From assembly GCA_034417075.1 (NCBI GenBank), contig DAOULU010000017.1, forward strand, positions 62,001 through 126,000: a DNA stretch of 64,000 bases, read 5' to 3'. Made by a program: the position numbers and the translations under genes. This stretch comes from WVZH01 sp034417075 (lineage in GTDB: Bacteria; Chloroflexota; Anaerolineae; Anaerolineales; E44-bin32). This document shows, piece after piece, positions 8,025 through 14,730 of the stretch (position 1 is its first letter; every line of letters begins with the position of its first letter). The notes beneath the pieces are model-generated. The model was given only the letters and a program-made list of their open reading frames with translations, did not search any database and was not told the DNA's origin.

Positions 8025-9677
8025 ATGAGGCTTAAAGACGGTGTTCGCTTCGGACTCATAACCTTTGGCATCATCCTTTATCTGGATTTACTCGGTATAC
8101 CACTTACATCCGGGAATTCGGCGACGGGTATCTTCGCCTTTCTTGTTGGATTGTTATCCCTACTTTTCTTAAGGAACCACCTCGGTCAAGAACGCACGCG
8201 TTCAAGTGCGATAATCAACGGCATATTAATCGGCGCCATCAGCGGCGTCGGATTAATGGCCGTCACCTATTTCTTTGCCAGTTTGCAAGCCGATGGTGTC
8301 CGGGTAAATCAGGTTCTTGCTCAAATCCTTCCCGAAAACACGGGCGCCCTCACGGGATTGAGTAAAGCGCAAGTACTCGATGGCGCAAACATCTGGCCGG
8401 GTTTACTTAAAATCGGATTATTCTTCACGCTTGCCGGGTTCTTGGGCGGCAGCACGACGCTGCTTTTCACAGAAAATACCGGTGGAACCGTCCAACGCCT
8501 TACCGGTTCCTCTGTTGGGCACTATGCCGTTTTGACCTTGCCTCTGCTATTCTTCGGCTTATTCATGCTGCTGAAAGTGGAAGGGGTACAGCTGGGTGGC
8601 GCGGACGAAAACATCCTTGGATTGCTCTTCGTGTTTCTCTTTATTTCCGCTGCGCTGTTCGCCTTTCGCGATGCGCGGCAGGGCGTCGAACGTAAAGTCA
8701 TTTCGCTGGTCCTGCTGGCATTGATCGTCATCTTGCCGCAATTCACCGACCTCTTTCAAAACGCCGTCCTCAGCGCCGTCGTGATTTTCGTCGTCATGGG
8801 TTTGGGTCTGAACATCGTCGTAGGATACGCGGGTCTGCTCGATCTGGGGTACGTCGCCTTCTTTGGCATCGGCGCCTATACCTTTGGACTACTCTCCGCG
8901 CCCGAATCCTACGTTCTCATCAACCTGCCTGCATTCGGCGGAGTCACATTTTGGAGCGGCTTACCGATTGCGATCCTCGCCGGCGTCATCACCGGCGTCC
9001 TGCTCGGTATACCCGTATTGCGCATGCGCGGCGACTACCTCGCCATCGTTACATTGGGCTTCGGTGAAATCATCCGGCTGCTCTTCTTGAACCTTCGGGA
9101 CTACACAGGAGGACCGGGCGGCGTGCTCAACATACCGGCTCCCATCATCTTTGGCATGGACCTGGGTGACCCAAAAGGTATCTTTTACCTGGGCATGATT
9201 TTCAGCGGCATCGTAGCCTTCGTTACCATACGCTTACGAGATTCGCGTTTGGGGAGATCGTGGATCGCATTGCGCGAGGATGAGGACGTTGCCCAGGCAA
9301 TGGGTCTCAACCTGGTGGCGATCAAGCTGCTCGCCTTCGCCACCGGCGCCGCATTCGCTGCCGCAGCCGGCGCGCTGTACGCCTCTCGGCAGGTCAACAT
9401 TTTCCCGGACAATTTCACGCTCCTCGTTTCTATCGACGTGCTTTCCTTGATCATCATCGGCGGCCTCGGCAGTATCGAAGGCGTAATCCTCGGTTCGATC
9501 GCACTCATCGGACTTCCAGAGATATTGCGCAGCGTGAACGAGTACCGCATCGTGGCGTTTGGAGCTCTCCTGGTCATGATGATGATCCTGCGTCCGGAGG
9601 GATTGCTTCCCTCAGTACGCCGGCAACGTGAATTACGCGGTGAAGGCATGGCCGAGCAACCTACATCCTCGGAATGA
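8025..9677 (+). CDS. livM: Branched-chain amino acid ABC transporter permease LivM with extended membrane N-terminus
   Basis: 550 residues, clearly longer than ordinary LivM (about 300-425). The LivM core begins near residue 250 (AVVIFVVMGLGLNIVVGYAGLLDLGYVAFFGIGAYT) and contains the loop WIALREDEDVAQAMGLN and the C-terminal GGLGSIEGVILGS. The first about 240 residues form additional hydrophobic segments, near residues 10-30, 35-50, 65-85, 125-145, 165-185 and 195-215, with loops of no recognised family. The gene is tightly coupled: three bases after livH, and its TGA overlaps the livG ATG. It could carry an extra regulatory or assembly domain. Confidence 0.92.
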   Translation: MRLKDGVRFGLITFGIILYLDLLGIPLTSGNSATGIFAFLVGLLSLLFLRNHLGQERTRSSAIINGILIGAISGVGLMAVTYFFASLQADGVRVNQVLAQILPENTGALTGLSKAQVLDGANIWPGLLKIGLFFTLAGFLGGSTTLLFTENTGGTVQRLTGSSVGHYAVLTLPLLFFGLFMLLKVEGVQLGGADENILGLLFVFLFISAALFAFRDARQGVERKVISLVLLALIVILPQFTDLFQNAVLSAVVIFVVMGLGLNIVVGYAGLLDLGYVAFFGIGAYTFGLLSAPESYVLINLPAFGGVTFWSGLPIAILAGVITGVLLGIPVLRMRGDYLAIVTLGFGEIIRLLFLNLRDYTGGPGGVLNIPAPIIFGMDLGDPKGIFYLGMIFSGIVAFVTIRLRDSRLGRSWIALREDEDVAQAMGLNLVAIKLLAFATGAAFAAAAGALYASRQVNIFPDNFTLLVSIDVLSLIIIGGLGSIEGVILGSIALIGLPEILRSVNEYRIVAFGALLVMMMILRPEGLLPSVRRQRELRGEGMAEQPTSSE

Positions 9678-10486
9678 ATGAGACGACCATGGATTCCTTT
9701 TTCGAGATTCACGGTTTACATAAACGATTTGGCGGTCTGGGCGCGGTCAACGATTTTGATTTTCGATGTGATAAAGGCTCGATCGTTAGCATCATCGGTC
9801 CCAATGGTGCAGGCAAGACCACGGTCTTCAATTGCATCACAGGTTTTTACAGCATTGACGGCGGAGAGATCCTTTTCAAAGGAAATTTGCTCAACGGTCG
9901 ATCGCCGGATCGAATCACGCGCATCGGGATTGCACGAACTTATCAAAACATACGCCTTTTTTCCAACATGACGGGAGTGGAAAATATCTTGGTCGGGATG
10001 GAACCTCACCTGCGGTCGACGTATTTTGGTTCACTCCTGCGCACAAAACTTACTCGAGACGAGGAACACCGAGCGCACACGGAAGCCGTTCGCTTACTTG
10101 AATTCGTCGGTATTCCACGCCATTCGGACGACCTGGCAAAGAATTTTCCTTACGGTGATCAACGACGTCTGGAAATTGCTCGAGCGCTGGCTAGCAAACC
10201 CGAACTGCTGCTTCTCGATGAGCCGACCGCGGGTATGAACATCCGCGAAAGCGCCGAGACGATGCACTTCATCCAAAAACTACGCGACGAACTGGGTATC
10301 ACCATCATTCTGATCGAACACGATATGCGTGTGGTTATGGGGATTTCCGAGAGGATCACGGTCTTGGATTACGGACAAAAAATCGCCGAAGGAACGCCGA
10401 AGGACATTCAAAACAATCCCAGGGTGATCGAAGCGTATCTTGGACGAGGCGCTGCATCCGGGATTGCGACTAATCCTGCTTCATGA
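9674..10486 (+). CDS. livG: Branched-chain amino acid ABC transporter ATP-binding protein LivG
   Basis: 270-residue cytoplasmic ATPase. Walker A GPNGAGKTT, a slightly altered signature (FPYGDQRRLEIARAL in place of LSYGEQRR), Walker B LLLLDEPTAGM and the switch histidine in LIEHDM are all present. The C-terminal extension ending around VIEAYLGRG is typical of LivG. The ATG at 9674 overlaps the livM stop (ATGA); ATG at 9689 is an alternative. Confidence 0.94.
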   Translation: MNETTMDSFFEIHGLHKRFGGLGAVNDFDFRCDKGSIVSIIGPNGAGKTTVFNCITGFYSIDGGEILFKGNLLNGRSPDRITRIGIARTYQNIRLFSNMTGVENILVGMEPHLRSTYFGSLLRTKLTRDEEHRAHTEAVRLLEFVGIPRHSDDLAKNFPYGDQRRLEIARALASKPELLLLDEPTAGMNIRESAETMHFIQKLRDELGITIILIEHDMRVVMGISERITVLDYGQKIAEGTPKDIQNNPRVIEAYLGRGAASGIATNPAS

Positions 10487-10505
10487 CTTTCCAGGAGCCA
10501 ACTTG

Positions 10506-11219
10506 ATGTCTTTGCTCGAACTTCGAGATGTCCACAGTTATTACGGTAACATCCACGCCTTGAAAGGGATTTCGATCGACGTCGATGAAGGCGAAATCGT
10601 GACCTTGATCGGCACAAACGGTGCAGGTAAAACAACGACGTTGCGTACAATCAGCGGGGTTCTCAAACCCCGCAAAGGCTCCATCCGTTTCGACGGCGAG
10701 GATTTGATCCCCTTCAAAACGCATGAAATCGTTTACAAGGGCATCGCCCTGGTCCCGGAAGGCCGGCGTATCTTTTCTCGCCTCACGGTATTCGAAAACC
10801 TGGACATGGGAGCTTACCACCGAACGGACAATGATGTTATCGCTGAGGATTTGGAGCGTGTTTTTACCTTATTCCCCCGCCTCAAAGAACGAGAGCATCA
10901 AGTCGCGGGAACGTTAAGTGGAGGTGAGCAGCAAATGCTCGCCACTGGCCGCGCCTTGATGGCGCATCCCCGCCTGATGCTGCTGGATGAACCTTCCATG
11001 GGCTTGGCACCTGTGCTCGTCGAAAGCATTTTCGACACCATTCAAGAGATCAATCGTGAGGGCAGGACCATCCTCCTCGTGGAGCAGAACGCACACATGG
11101 CCCTCCAGGTCGCCCACCGTGGATATGTACTGCAAACCGGCGAGATCGTCTTGAGTGACACCGCTGAAGCCCTGCGGAATAATCCCATCGTGCAGAAGAG
11201 TTACTTCGGTATCGACTAA
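10506..11219 (+). CDS. livF: Branched-chain amino acid ABC transporter ATP-binding protein LivF
   Basis: 237-residue second ATPase of the transporter. Walker A GTNGAGKTTT, signature LSGGEQQMLATGRALM, Walker B LMLLDEPSMGL and switch VEQNAHMAL are present, and the tail PIVQKSYFGID is the LivF-type C-terminus. The ATG at 10506 is preceded by AGGAG at a spacing of eight. A diverged copy of the last about 30 codons lies at 13375-13473, evidence of a local duplication. Completes the operon. Confidence 0.95.
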   Translation: MSLLELRDVHSYYGNIHALKGISIDVDEGEIVTLIGTNGAGKTTTLRTISGVLKPRKGSIRFDGEDLIPFKTHEIVYKGIALVPEGRRIFSRLTVFENLDMGAYHRTDNDVIAEDLERVFTLFPRLKEREHQVAGTLSGGEQQMLATGRALMAHPRLMLLDEPSMGLAPVLVESIFDTIQEINREGRTILLVEQNAHMALQVAHRGYVLQTGEIVLSDTAEALRNNPIVQKSYFGID

Positions 11220-11347
11220 CTCGTACCGCTGCTCGTTGTCGGACCAACCCGCTTACAGATTCCTTCCTATGCTGAGTCCCCCATTCGAATAACGCATGAC
11301 ACACGATAGCCCGACGATCTCCATCCGGATCGTAAGCTTACTGTAAG

Positions 11348-11375
11348 TTGGCGTTTCCTTTAAAACTGCTAAGAT
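11348..11375 (+). promoter_or_regulatory. Candidate promoter of structured RNA, copy A
   Basis: TTGGCG (11348-11353) and TAAGAT (11370-11375) with a 16-base spacer sit five bases before the RNA's closing stem. The TAAGAT box is conserved at the same distance in copy B (13621-13626). Confidence 0.45.
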
Positions 11376-11380
11376 GGGTT

Positions 11381-11570
11381 AGCAATAGCCTCCGTGTCGG
11401 TATCAGGGGAAGTACGTTACAAAATTACATCTCAGGCTGAGTGAAGGCTCACGGGCACCCACATCAAACCCGTGACCGCTCAAAAAGACTAGTCCTCGAG
11501 ATACCTTTAGGGTCAGGCTTATTGCTCTCCTCCTCCTCAGAGCCCTCGCTGGCACGAGGGCTCTACTTCT
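11381..11570 (+). ncRNA. Structured RNA, copy A (6S-like long hairpin, family unassigned)
   Basis: A long-range fold is visible. AGCAATA/TATTGCT closes the molecule (11381-11387 with 11520-11526), continued by GCCT/AGGC; then GGTATC/GATACC (11399-11404 with 11500-11505) and GGGGA/TCCTC. A large asymmetric bubble follows, then a terminal stem with GAG/CTC and TCACGGG/CCCGTGA (11449-11455 with 11469-11475). The 146-nt body is followed by an intrinsic terminator, for a total of about 190 nt. The closing stem, bubble and terminal stem plan plus this size resemble 6S RNA, but sequence identity to that family was not established. A second copy of the same 146-nt span lies at 13633-13778. Confidence 0.55.
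11539..11570 (+). terminator. Intrinsic terminator after structured RNA copy A
   Basis: A 10-bp perfect stem AGAGCCCTCG/CGAGGGCTCT with a six-base loop (arms 11539-11548 and 11555-11564) is followed by ACTTCTTT. In copy B the equivalent stem has two mismatches. Confidence 0.65.
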
Positions 11571-11654
11571 TTAGCATGAAAGGAGCTCGGTGCAGTACCA
11601 GCCTTTCAGATTGTCTGCACCATAATCCAGTTAACCATTGGTTAAGGTCTGATC

Positions 11655-11750
11655 TTGGACGCAGTAGCGGCGGCAGAGCCATACACGGTTCGCTATATCG
11701 AAGACACAATCACAACCGAATTCTCGTGCGGCGACTCCTCAAAGCGGAAG
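11655..11750 (+). pseudogene. Decayed 5' remnant of a response-regulator gene
   Basis: Matches the first about 30 codons of the receiver gene at 13906: VAAAEPYTVRYIEDTIT here against VAAMESNTVLYVEDTVD there, then a one-base deletion shifts the frame before TTCTCGTGCGGCGACTCCTC. No start codon is retained. The stretch 11751-11990 beyond it shows no gene; it holds a 7-bp GAATTCC/GGAATTC hairpin at 11831-11853. Confidence 0.7.
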
Positions 11751-11990
11751 CATTGAAGTCATTCTTATTAACCTGATACCAGAAGCTAGGACAGGAACGC
11801 CCTGGAGCTGCCCCGAAGAGTTTGCCGTAAGAATTCCACACTTTTCGGAATTCACCCAGCAAAAAACTCATGGGTATTGGGAGTATCGCCTGCCCACCGA
11901 GGGATATTCGAAATAAATAATCAATAACTGCATCACGTGGAAAGAGTGTTCGTCTCTATCGTTCCCTTACCGCTTAACATTGAATCTTTT

Positions 11991-12950
11991 TCACGCTTCT
12001 ATCGTTGTCAATTGGAGAATCTTGTCCCCATCAATTTCAACCAAATAAGCTTTCAATATGCCTTCAGTGTATTCGCTGCCTGGATTGATGCACTGAGTTC
12101 TTCCGATATAGGCAATGCCAGGGCTCTCGTGGATATGACCATGCAATCCTAATAATGGTTGGTATTTTTCAATGATCTTCCGCACGGCAGTCGAGCCCAC
12201 TGGCGACATTCGTGTGTGGCCTCGATGCATATCATATTTCAAATCGTCGCTGGGCATGTTTGCATAATCAATGATTGTGTCATGAGGGGGGACGTGAATA
12301 CAAAATACAGCCGTGCTAGTGTCCTCCACCTGTTGAGCGACTTTCTCGAGCCGTTTTTCGATTTCCTCTTCAGAACACTCACGTGGCGAGTCAAAAGGAG
12401 TAGGGTTTGACCAACTAAAACATAGTAACTCCGTATCATCATCCAATCTAATAACCTCGTCCTTACCGAATATAAGATTCGGAACATTTTTCATCTCATC
12501 ACGAATGACATCGTCTAAAGAAAGTCTGTCATCATTACCTGGGCTAAGAAGAACTTTGCAATTTGCTGGTACGCGATCAGGGATTAAGGAGAGCCAAGAG
12601 CGCACGGTGTCATGTTCCAGTTTTTCAAACAAATCCTCTCGATAGGTTTCATCAGCAGCGATTCGGTCCACCTCCTCTGGTGTTGTCACGTAAGGAAGAT
12701 ATGAAATCAGACGACATTTCTTAGAAAACTCAGGAATCTCGTCCTTTGTCAGCACAAATTTCGCTGACTGGAGTGTCGCGTCATATTTACCATCGGATCT
12801 TTCAACAATAGGGATCATTAACTTGCCTAAAATATCCCCGCCCAAGATTATCGCATCCAGATCGTAGTATTTCGCTGAATTGAGGAATTTACGCCATAAC
12901 GTTTCAGAACCATGAAAATCGGTTGAGAAAAGGAACTTAGTCTTCGCCAT
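11991..12950 (-). CDS. Metallophosphoesterase
   Basis: 319-residue calcineurin-like phosphoesterase. Metal-binding motifs are in order: STDFHGS (DxH) near residue 11, LGGDIL (GDxx) near 38, LSPGNDD (GND) near 155, IHVPPH near 218 and LGLHGHIHES (GHxH) near 268. The C-terminus CINPGSEYTEGILKAYLVEI is also typical. The ATG at 12950 has AAGGA at a good spacing. Codon use and base composition look AT-richer than the neighbours, and the gene is inserted, on the opposite strand, between the two halves of the duplicated livF/RNA/regulator block, suggesting acquisition. Substrate unknown; nucleotide, protein and lipid phosphoesters all occur in the superfamily. Confidence 0.88.
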   Translation of the reverse strand: MAKTKFLFSTDFHGSETLWRKFLNSAKYYDLDAIILGGDILGKLMIPIVERSDGKYDATLQSAKFVLTKDEIPEFSKKCRLISYLPYVTTPEEVDRIAADETYREDLFEKLEHDTVRSWLSLIPDRVPANCKVLLSPGNDDRLSLDDVIRDEMKNVPNLIFGKDEVIRLDDDTELLCFSWSNPTPFDSPRECSEEEIEKRLEKVAQQVEDTSTAVFCIHVPPHDTIIDYANMPSDDLKYDMHRGHTRMSPVGSTAVRKIIEKYQPLLGLHGHIHESPGIAYIGRTQCINPGSEYTEGILKAYLVEIDGDKILQLTTIEA

Positions 12951-13183
12951 AATTATTCCTTCATATGGTGAATTCAGATGTATCGATACTCTGCCTCAAT
13001 CAACGTTTATCCCAATTACTCACCTACACTAAGCTCTCGTAAATATTTTCCTTGCGAGTAGGGCCACAAGACTGATCAAGTCTAATGTTACACTAAATTT
13101 CGGGCTTCTCCGAACTCGATCCCATCAAGGTGGAGTTATCCCGGTTACGTTGACACCTTTATGCTACATGAAAGAAGTTCAGA
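12951..13183. other. Intergenic region upstream of the metallophosphoesterase and the IS remnant
   Basis: AT-rich, no open frame of note. It should hold the phosphoesterase promoter on the minus strand, and perhaps the left end of the IS3-like element, since the bases just before 13184 resemble an IS leader. Nothing more is supported. Confidence 0.5.
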
Positions 13184-13378
13184 ATGCCAAGAGCACATCC
13201 TTTGTATCCGGAGGAATTCCGAACACGAGAAGAAGCGTTCAGAGCTATATTCGAGTATTTGTAAGGGTGGTGTACCCCTCGTCGGCGGCATTCCTCCATC
13301 GGCTAGATATCACCGATGAAAGATGAGATGCAATATGCCCGTGCTGCCAAGTATTTTTGTCCAAAACTGTCCATTAAA
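13184..13378 (+). pseudogene. Decayed IS3-family transposase remnant
   Basis: One reading frame, interrupted by two in-frame stops, reads MPRAHPLYPEEF, then RTREEAFRAIFEYL, a stop, GWCTPRRRHSSIG, a stop, and ISPMKDEMQYARAAKYF. The second part matches the C-terminal end of IS3-type OrfB (TREEA..AIFEYI..FYN.RRRHSSIGYISP). The first residues look like an OrfA start, so an internal deletion probably joined both ends. No intact catalytic core remains. It abuts the livF remnant. Confidence 0.7.
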
Positions 13379-13473
13379 TATGGAGTAAGTCCACCAGTGA
13401 GGTCGTCTTCAGTGAGACCGTAGAAGCTTTGCGCAATACTCCAATCACCCAGAGATGTTATTTTGGAATCGAC
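13375..13473 (+). pseudogene. Remnant of the livF 3' end
   Basis: From 13399 the frame reads EVVFSETVEALRNTPITQRCYFGIDK, against EIVLSDTAEALRNNPIVQKSYFGID at the end of livF. The livF stop codon is lost (AAA). Upstream similarity continues about 20 bases with a one-base shift, then ends at the IS remnant. Confidence 0.75.
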
Positions 13474-13632
13474 AAAACGCAGATTAAACCCGCAGCGATA
13501 ATGATTTGCATGATATCGGCTACTTATTTTTAGATACAGTTCCTCCCACTCAGTATTTATGCCGGCCAACCCGATCCAACCAGTAAGCCTTTTGTAAGCT
13601 GATGATCCCGTATTAAATGCTAAGATGAGTCA

Positions 13633-13778
13633 AGCAATAGCAACCGTGTCGGTATCAGGGGCAACCCATAAACATGATCATTCCAGACTGAGCATTGCTT
13701 ACGGGTATCCACATTAAACCAGTATGGTACTCGAAATTCAAAGCCCTCGAGATACCCAGAGGGGTCAGGTTTATCGCT
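13633..13778 (+). ncRNA. Structured RNA, copy B
   Basis: Same 146-base span and same fold as copy A. AGCAATA/TTATCGCT has one mismatch; AACC/GGTT re-forms the next helix in a shifted register. GGTATC/GATACC is identical and GGGG/CCTC is kept. The terminal stem TACGGGT/ACCAGTA (13700-13706 with 13718-13724) has one mismatch and one compensatory pair (C-G in A, T-A in B). The terminator stem is weakened. It lies upstream of the first response-regulator gene, so it may be an independent RNA or part of a leader. Confidence 0.5.
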
Positions 13779-13847
13779 CTTCTCTTCAGATCCCTCGCTG
13801 ACACGGGTGCTCTACATTTTCTTTATAGGTGCATATCGGTGCAGCAC

Positions 13848-13875
13848 TTGCCTTGGAATTTCTCTGCACTATAAT
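13848..13875 (+). promoter_or_regulatory. Promoter of the signalling cluster
   Basis: TTGCCT (13848-13853) and exact TATAAT (13870-13875), 16-base spacer, about 30 bases before the first receiver gene. Copy A has CATAAT in the same place (11621-11626), in keeping with its loss of the gene. Confidence 0.55.
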
Positions 13876-13905
13876 CTAGCTAACCTATCTCTTGGGTCTG
13901 AAGTT

Positions 13906-14307
13906 ATGGGTGTGGTAGCGGCAATGGAGTCAAACACAGTATTATACGTCGAAGACACAGTCGACAACCGGATTCTCGTGCGACGCATTCTCCAAGCCCA
14001 AGGGTATAACGTTCTCGAAGCAGGAACTGCGAAAGAAGGGTTGGAACTCGCGCTTTCAGAACAACCTGATTTGATTCTCATCGACATCAACCTGCCCCAG
14101 GTGGACGGCTTGACGTTCACGAAGCGCTTGAAATCCGAACCCCGATCCGCAAACATCCCGATCGTCGCATTGACAGCGAACGTTCTGCACGGCGATCGTG
14201 AACGGAGTCTTCGGGCAGGCTGTGACGGCTACATTCAGAAACCGATCGACGTCGATCTGTTTCCATCGCAGATCAAGTACTTTATTAAACAACCCGCCCA
14301 ATCGTGA
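13906..14307 (+). CDS. Stand-alone response regulator (receiver domain)
   Basis: 133-residue single receiver domain. Acidic pair in YVEDTVDN, phospho-acceptor Asp60 in LILIDINLPQVDG, switch Thr in IVALTANVL and the conserved Lys in YIQKPIDVD are all present. No output domain, so it should act by phosphotransfer or by protein contact, as CheY/DivK-type proteins do. No clear ribosome binding site; ATG at 13906 or 13924 are both possible. First gene of the long signalling cluster; a decayed copy of its 5' end lies 2.25 kb upstream. Confidence 0.9.
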   Translation: MGVVAAMESNTVLYVEDTVDNRILVRRILQAQGYNVLEAGTAKEGLELALSEQPDLILIDINLPQVDGLTFTKRLKSEPRSANIPIVALTANVLHGDRERSLRAGCDGYIQKPIDVDLFPSQIKYFIKQPAQS

Positions 14308-14325
14308 ACGAAGAGAGTCACGTAG

Positions 14326-14730
14326 ATGACCACTACGACGAAAGAATTGGTTGTACTAATCGTGGAAGATAATTTTTCGAATTTCTCATTGATGGCACGA
14401 TTGCTTAAACCCGTGGGGATTTGCTGTGAGTGGAAATCCTCGGGTTACGAGGTAGTTGAATATACGTCAACGATACCACATATCGACTTGATCCTCATGG
14501 ATATTCGTCTGCCCTACGAAGATGGTTATCAGGCGTTGGAAAAATTGCGTTCGTCCAGTTTAAAGGACATACCAGTACTCGCTGTAACCGCATATGCAAG
14601 TGATGAGCAGATGAAGAAAGCTCGTCAAGCTGGCTTCGATGGTTTCCTAGGAAAACCACTCGACGCCGATCGCTTTCCACAACAAGTTCTCCACGTTATC
14701 GCTGGCGAACAGATATGGGAGATAAATTGA
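14326..14730 (+). CDS. Stand-alone response regulator (receiver domain) 2
   Basis: 134-residue receiver with VLIVEDNFSN, phospho-acceptor Asp59 in LILMDIRLPYEDG, switch Thr in LAVTAYAS and Lys in FLGKPLDADRFP. Paralogue of the preceding gene (shared tail pattern KPxDxDxFPxQ), only 18 bases away. No output domain. Its end overlaps the next sensor gene by 16 bases, so co-translation is likely. Confidence 0.92.
   Translation: MTTTTKELVVLIVEDNFSNFSLMARLLKPVGICCEWKSSGYEVVEYTSTIPHIDLILMDIRLPYEDGYQALEKLRSSSLKDIPVLAVTAYASDEQMKKARQAGFDGFLGKPLDADRFPQQVLHVIAGEQIWEIN

Larger units (their letters stand above)
11125..11760 (+). repeat. Duplicated block, copy A (livF 3' end, structured RNA, response-regulator 5' end)
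   Basis: Aligns by eye with 13375-14012 at a nearly constant offset of 2249-2257 bases. Matching landmarks are the livF C-terminus, a TAAGAT box, the AGCAATAG and GGTATCAGGGG segments, CTCGAGATACC, CCCTCGCTG, the C/TATAAT box, and GTAGCGGC at the response-regulator start. In this copy livF is intact and the response-regulator end is decayed. Confidence 0.75.
13375..14012 (+). repeat. Duplicated block, copy B
   Basis: Counterpart of 11125-11760. Here the livF end is the broken part and the response-regulator gene is intact, the arrangement expected from a tandem duplication followed by insertion between the copies. Confidence 0.75.

Noticed and set aside
11511..11526. GGTCAGG segment as part of an SRP (4.5S) RNA
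   Set aside because: The GNAR tetraloop region and the paired AGCAG motif of SRP RNA are absent; the segment pairs with AGCAATAGCCT in the long closing stem instead.
11441..11776. Plus-strand open frame of 111 codons
   Set aside because: It runs through the structured RNA, its terminator and the decayed regulator fragment. It is not protein-like and its counterpart in the duplicate copy is not open.
13303..13569. Minus-strand open frame of 88 codons
   Set aside because: It lies antisense to the IS3 remnant and livF remnant, both of which explain the sequence better.
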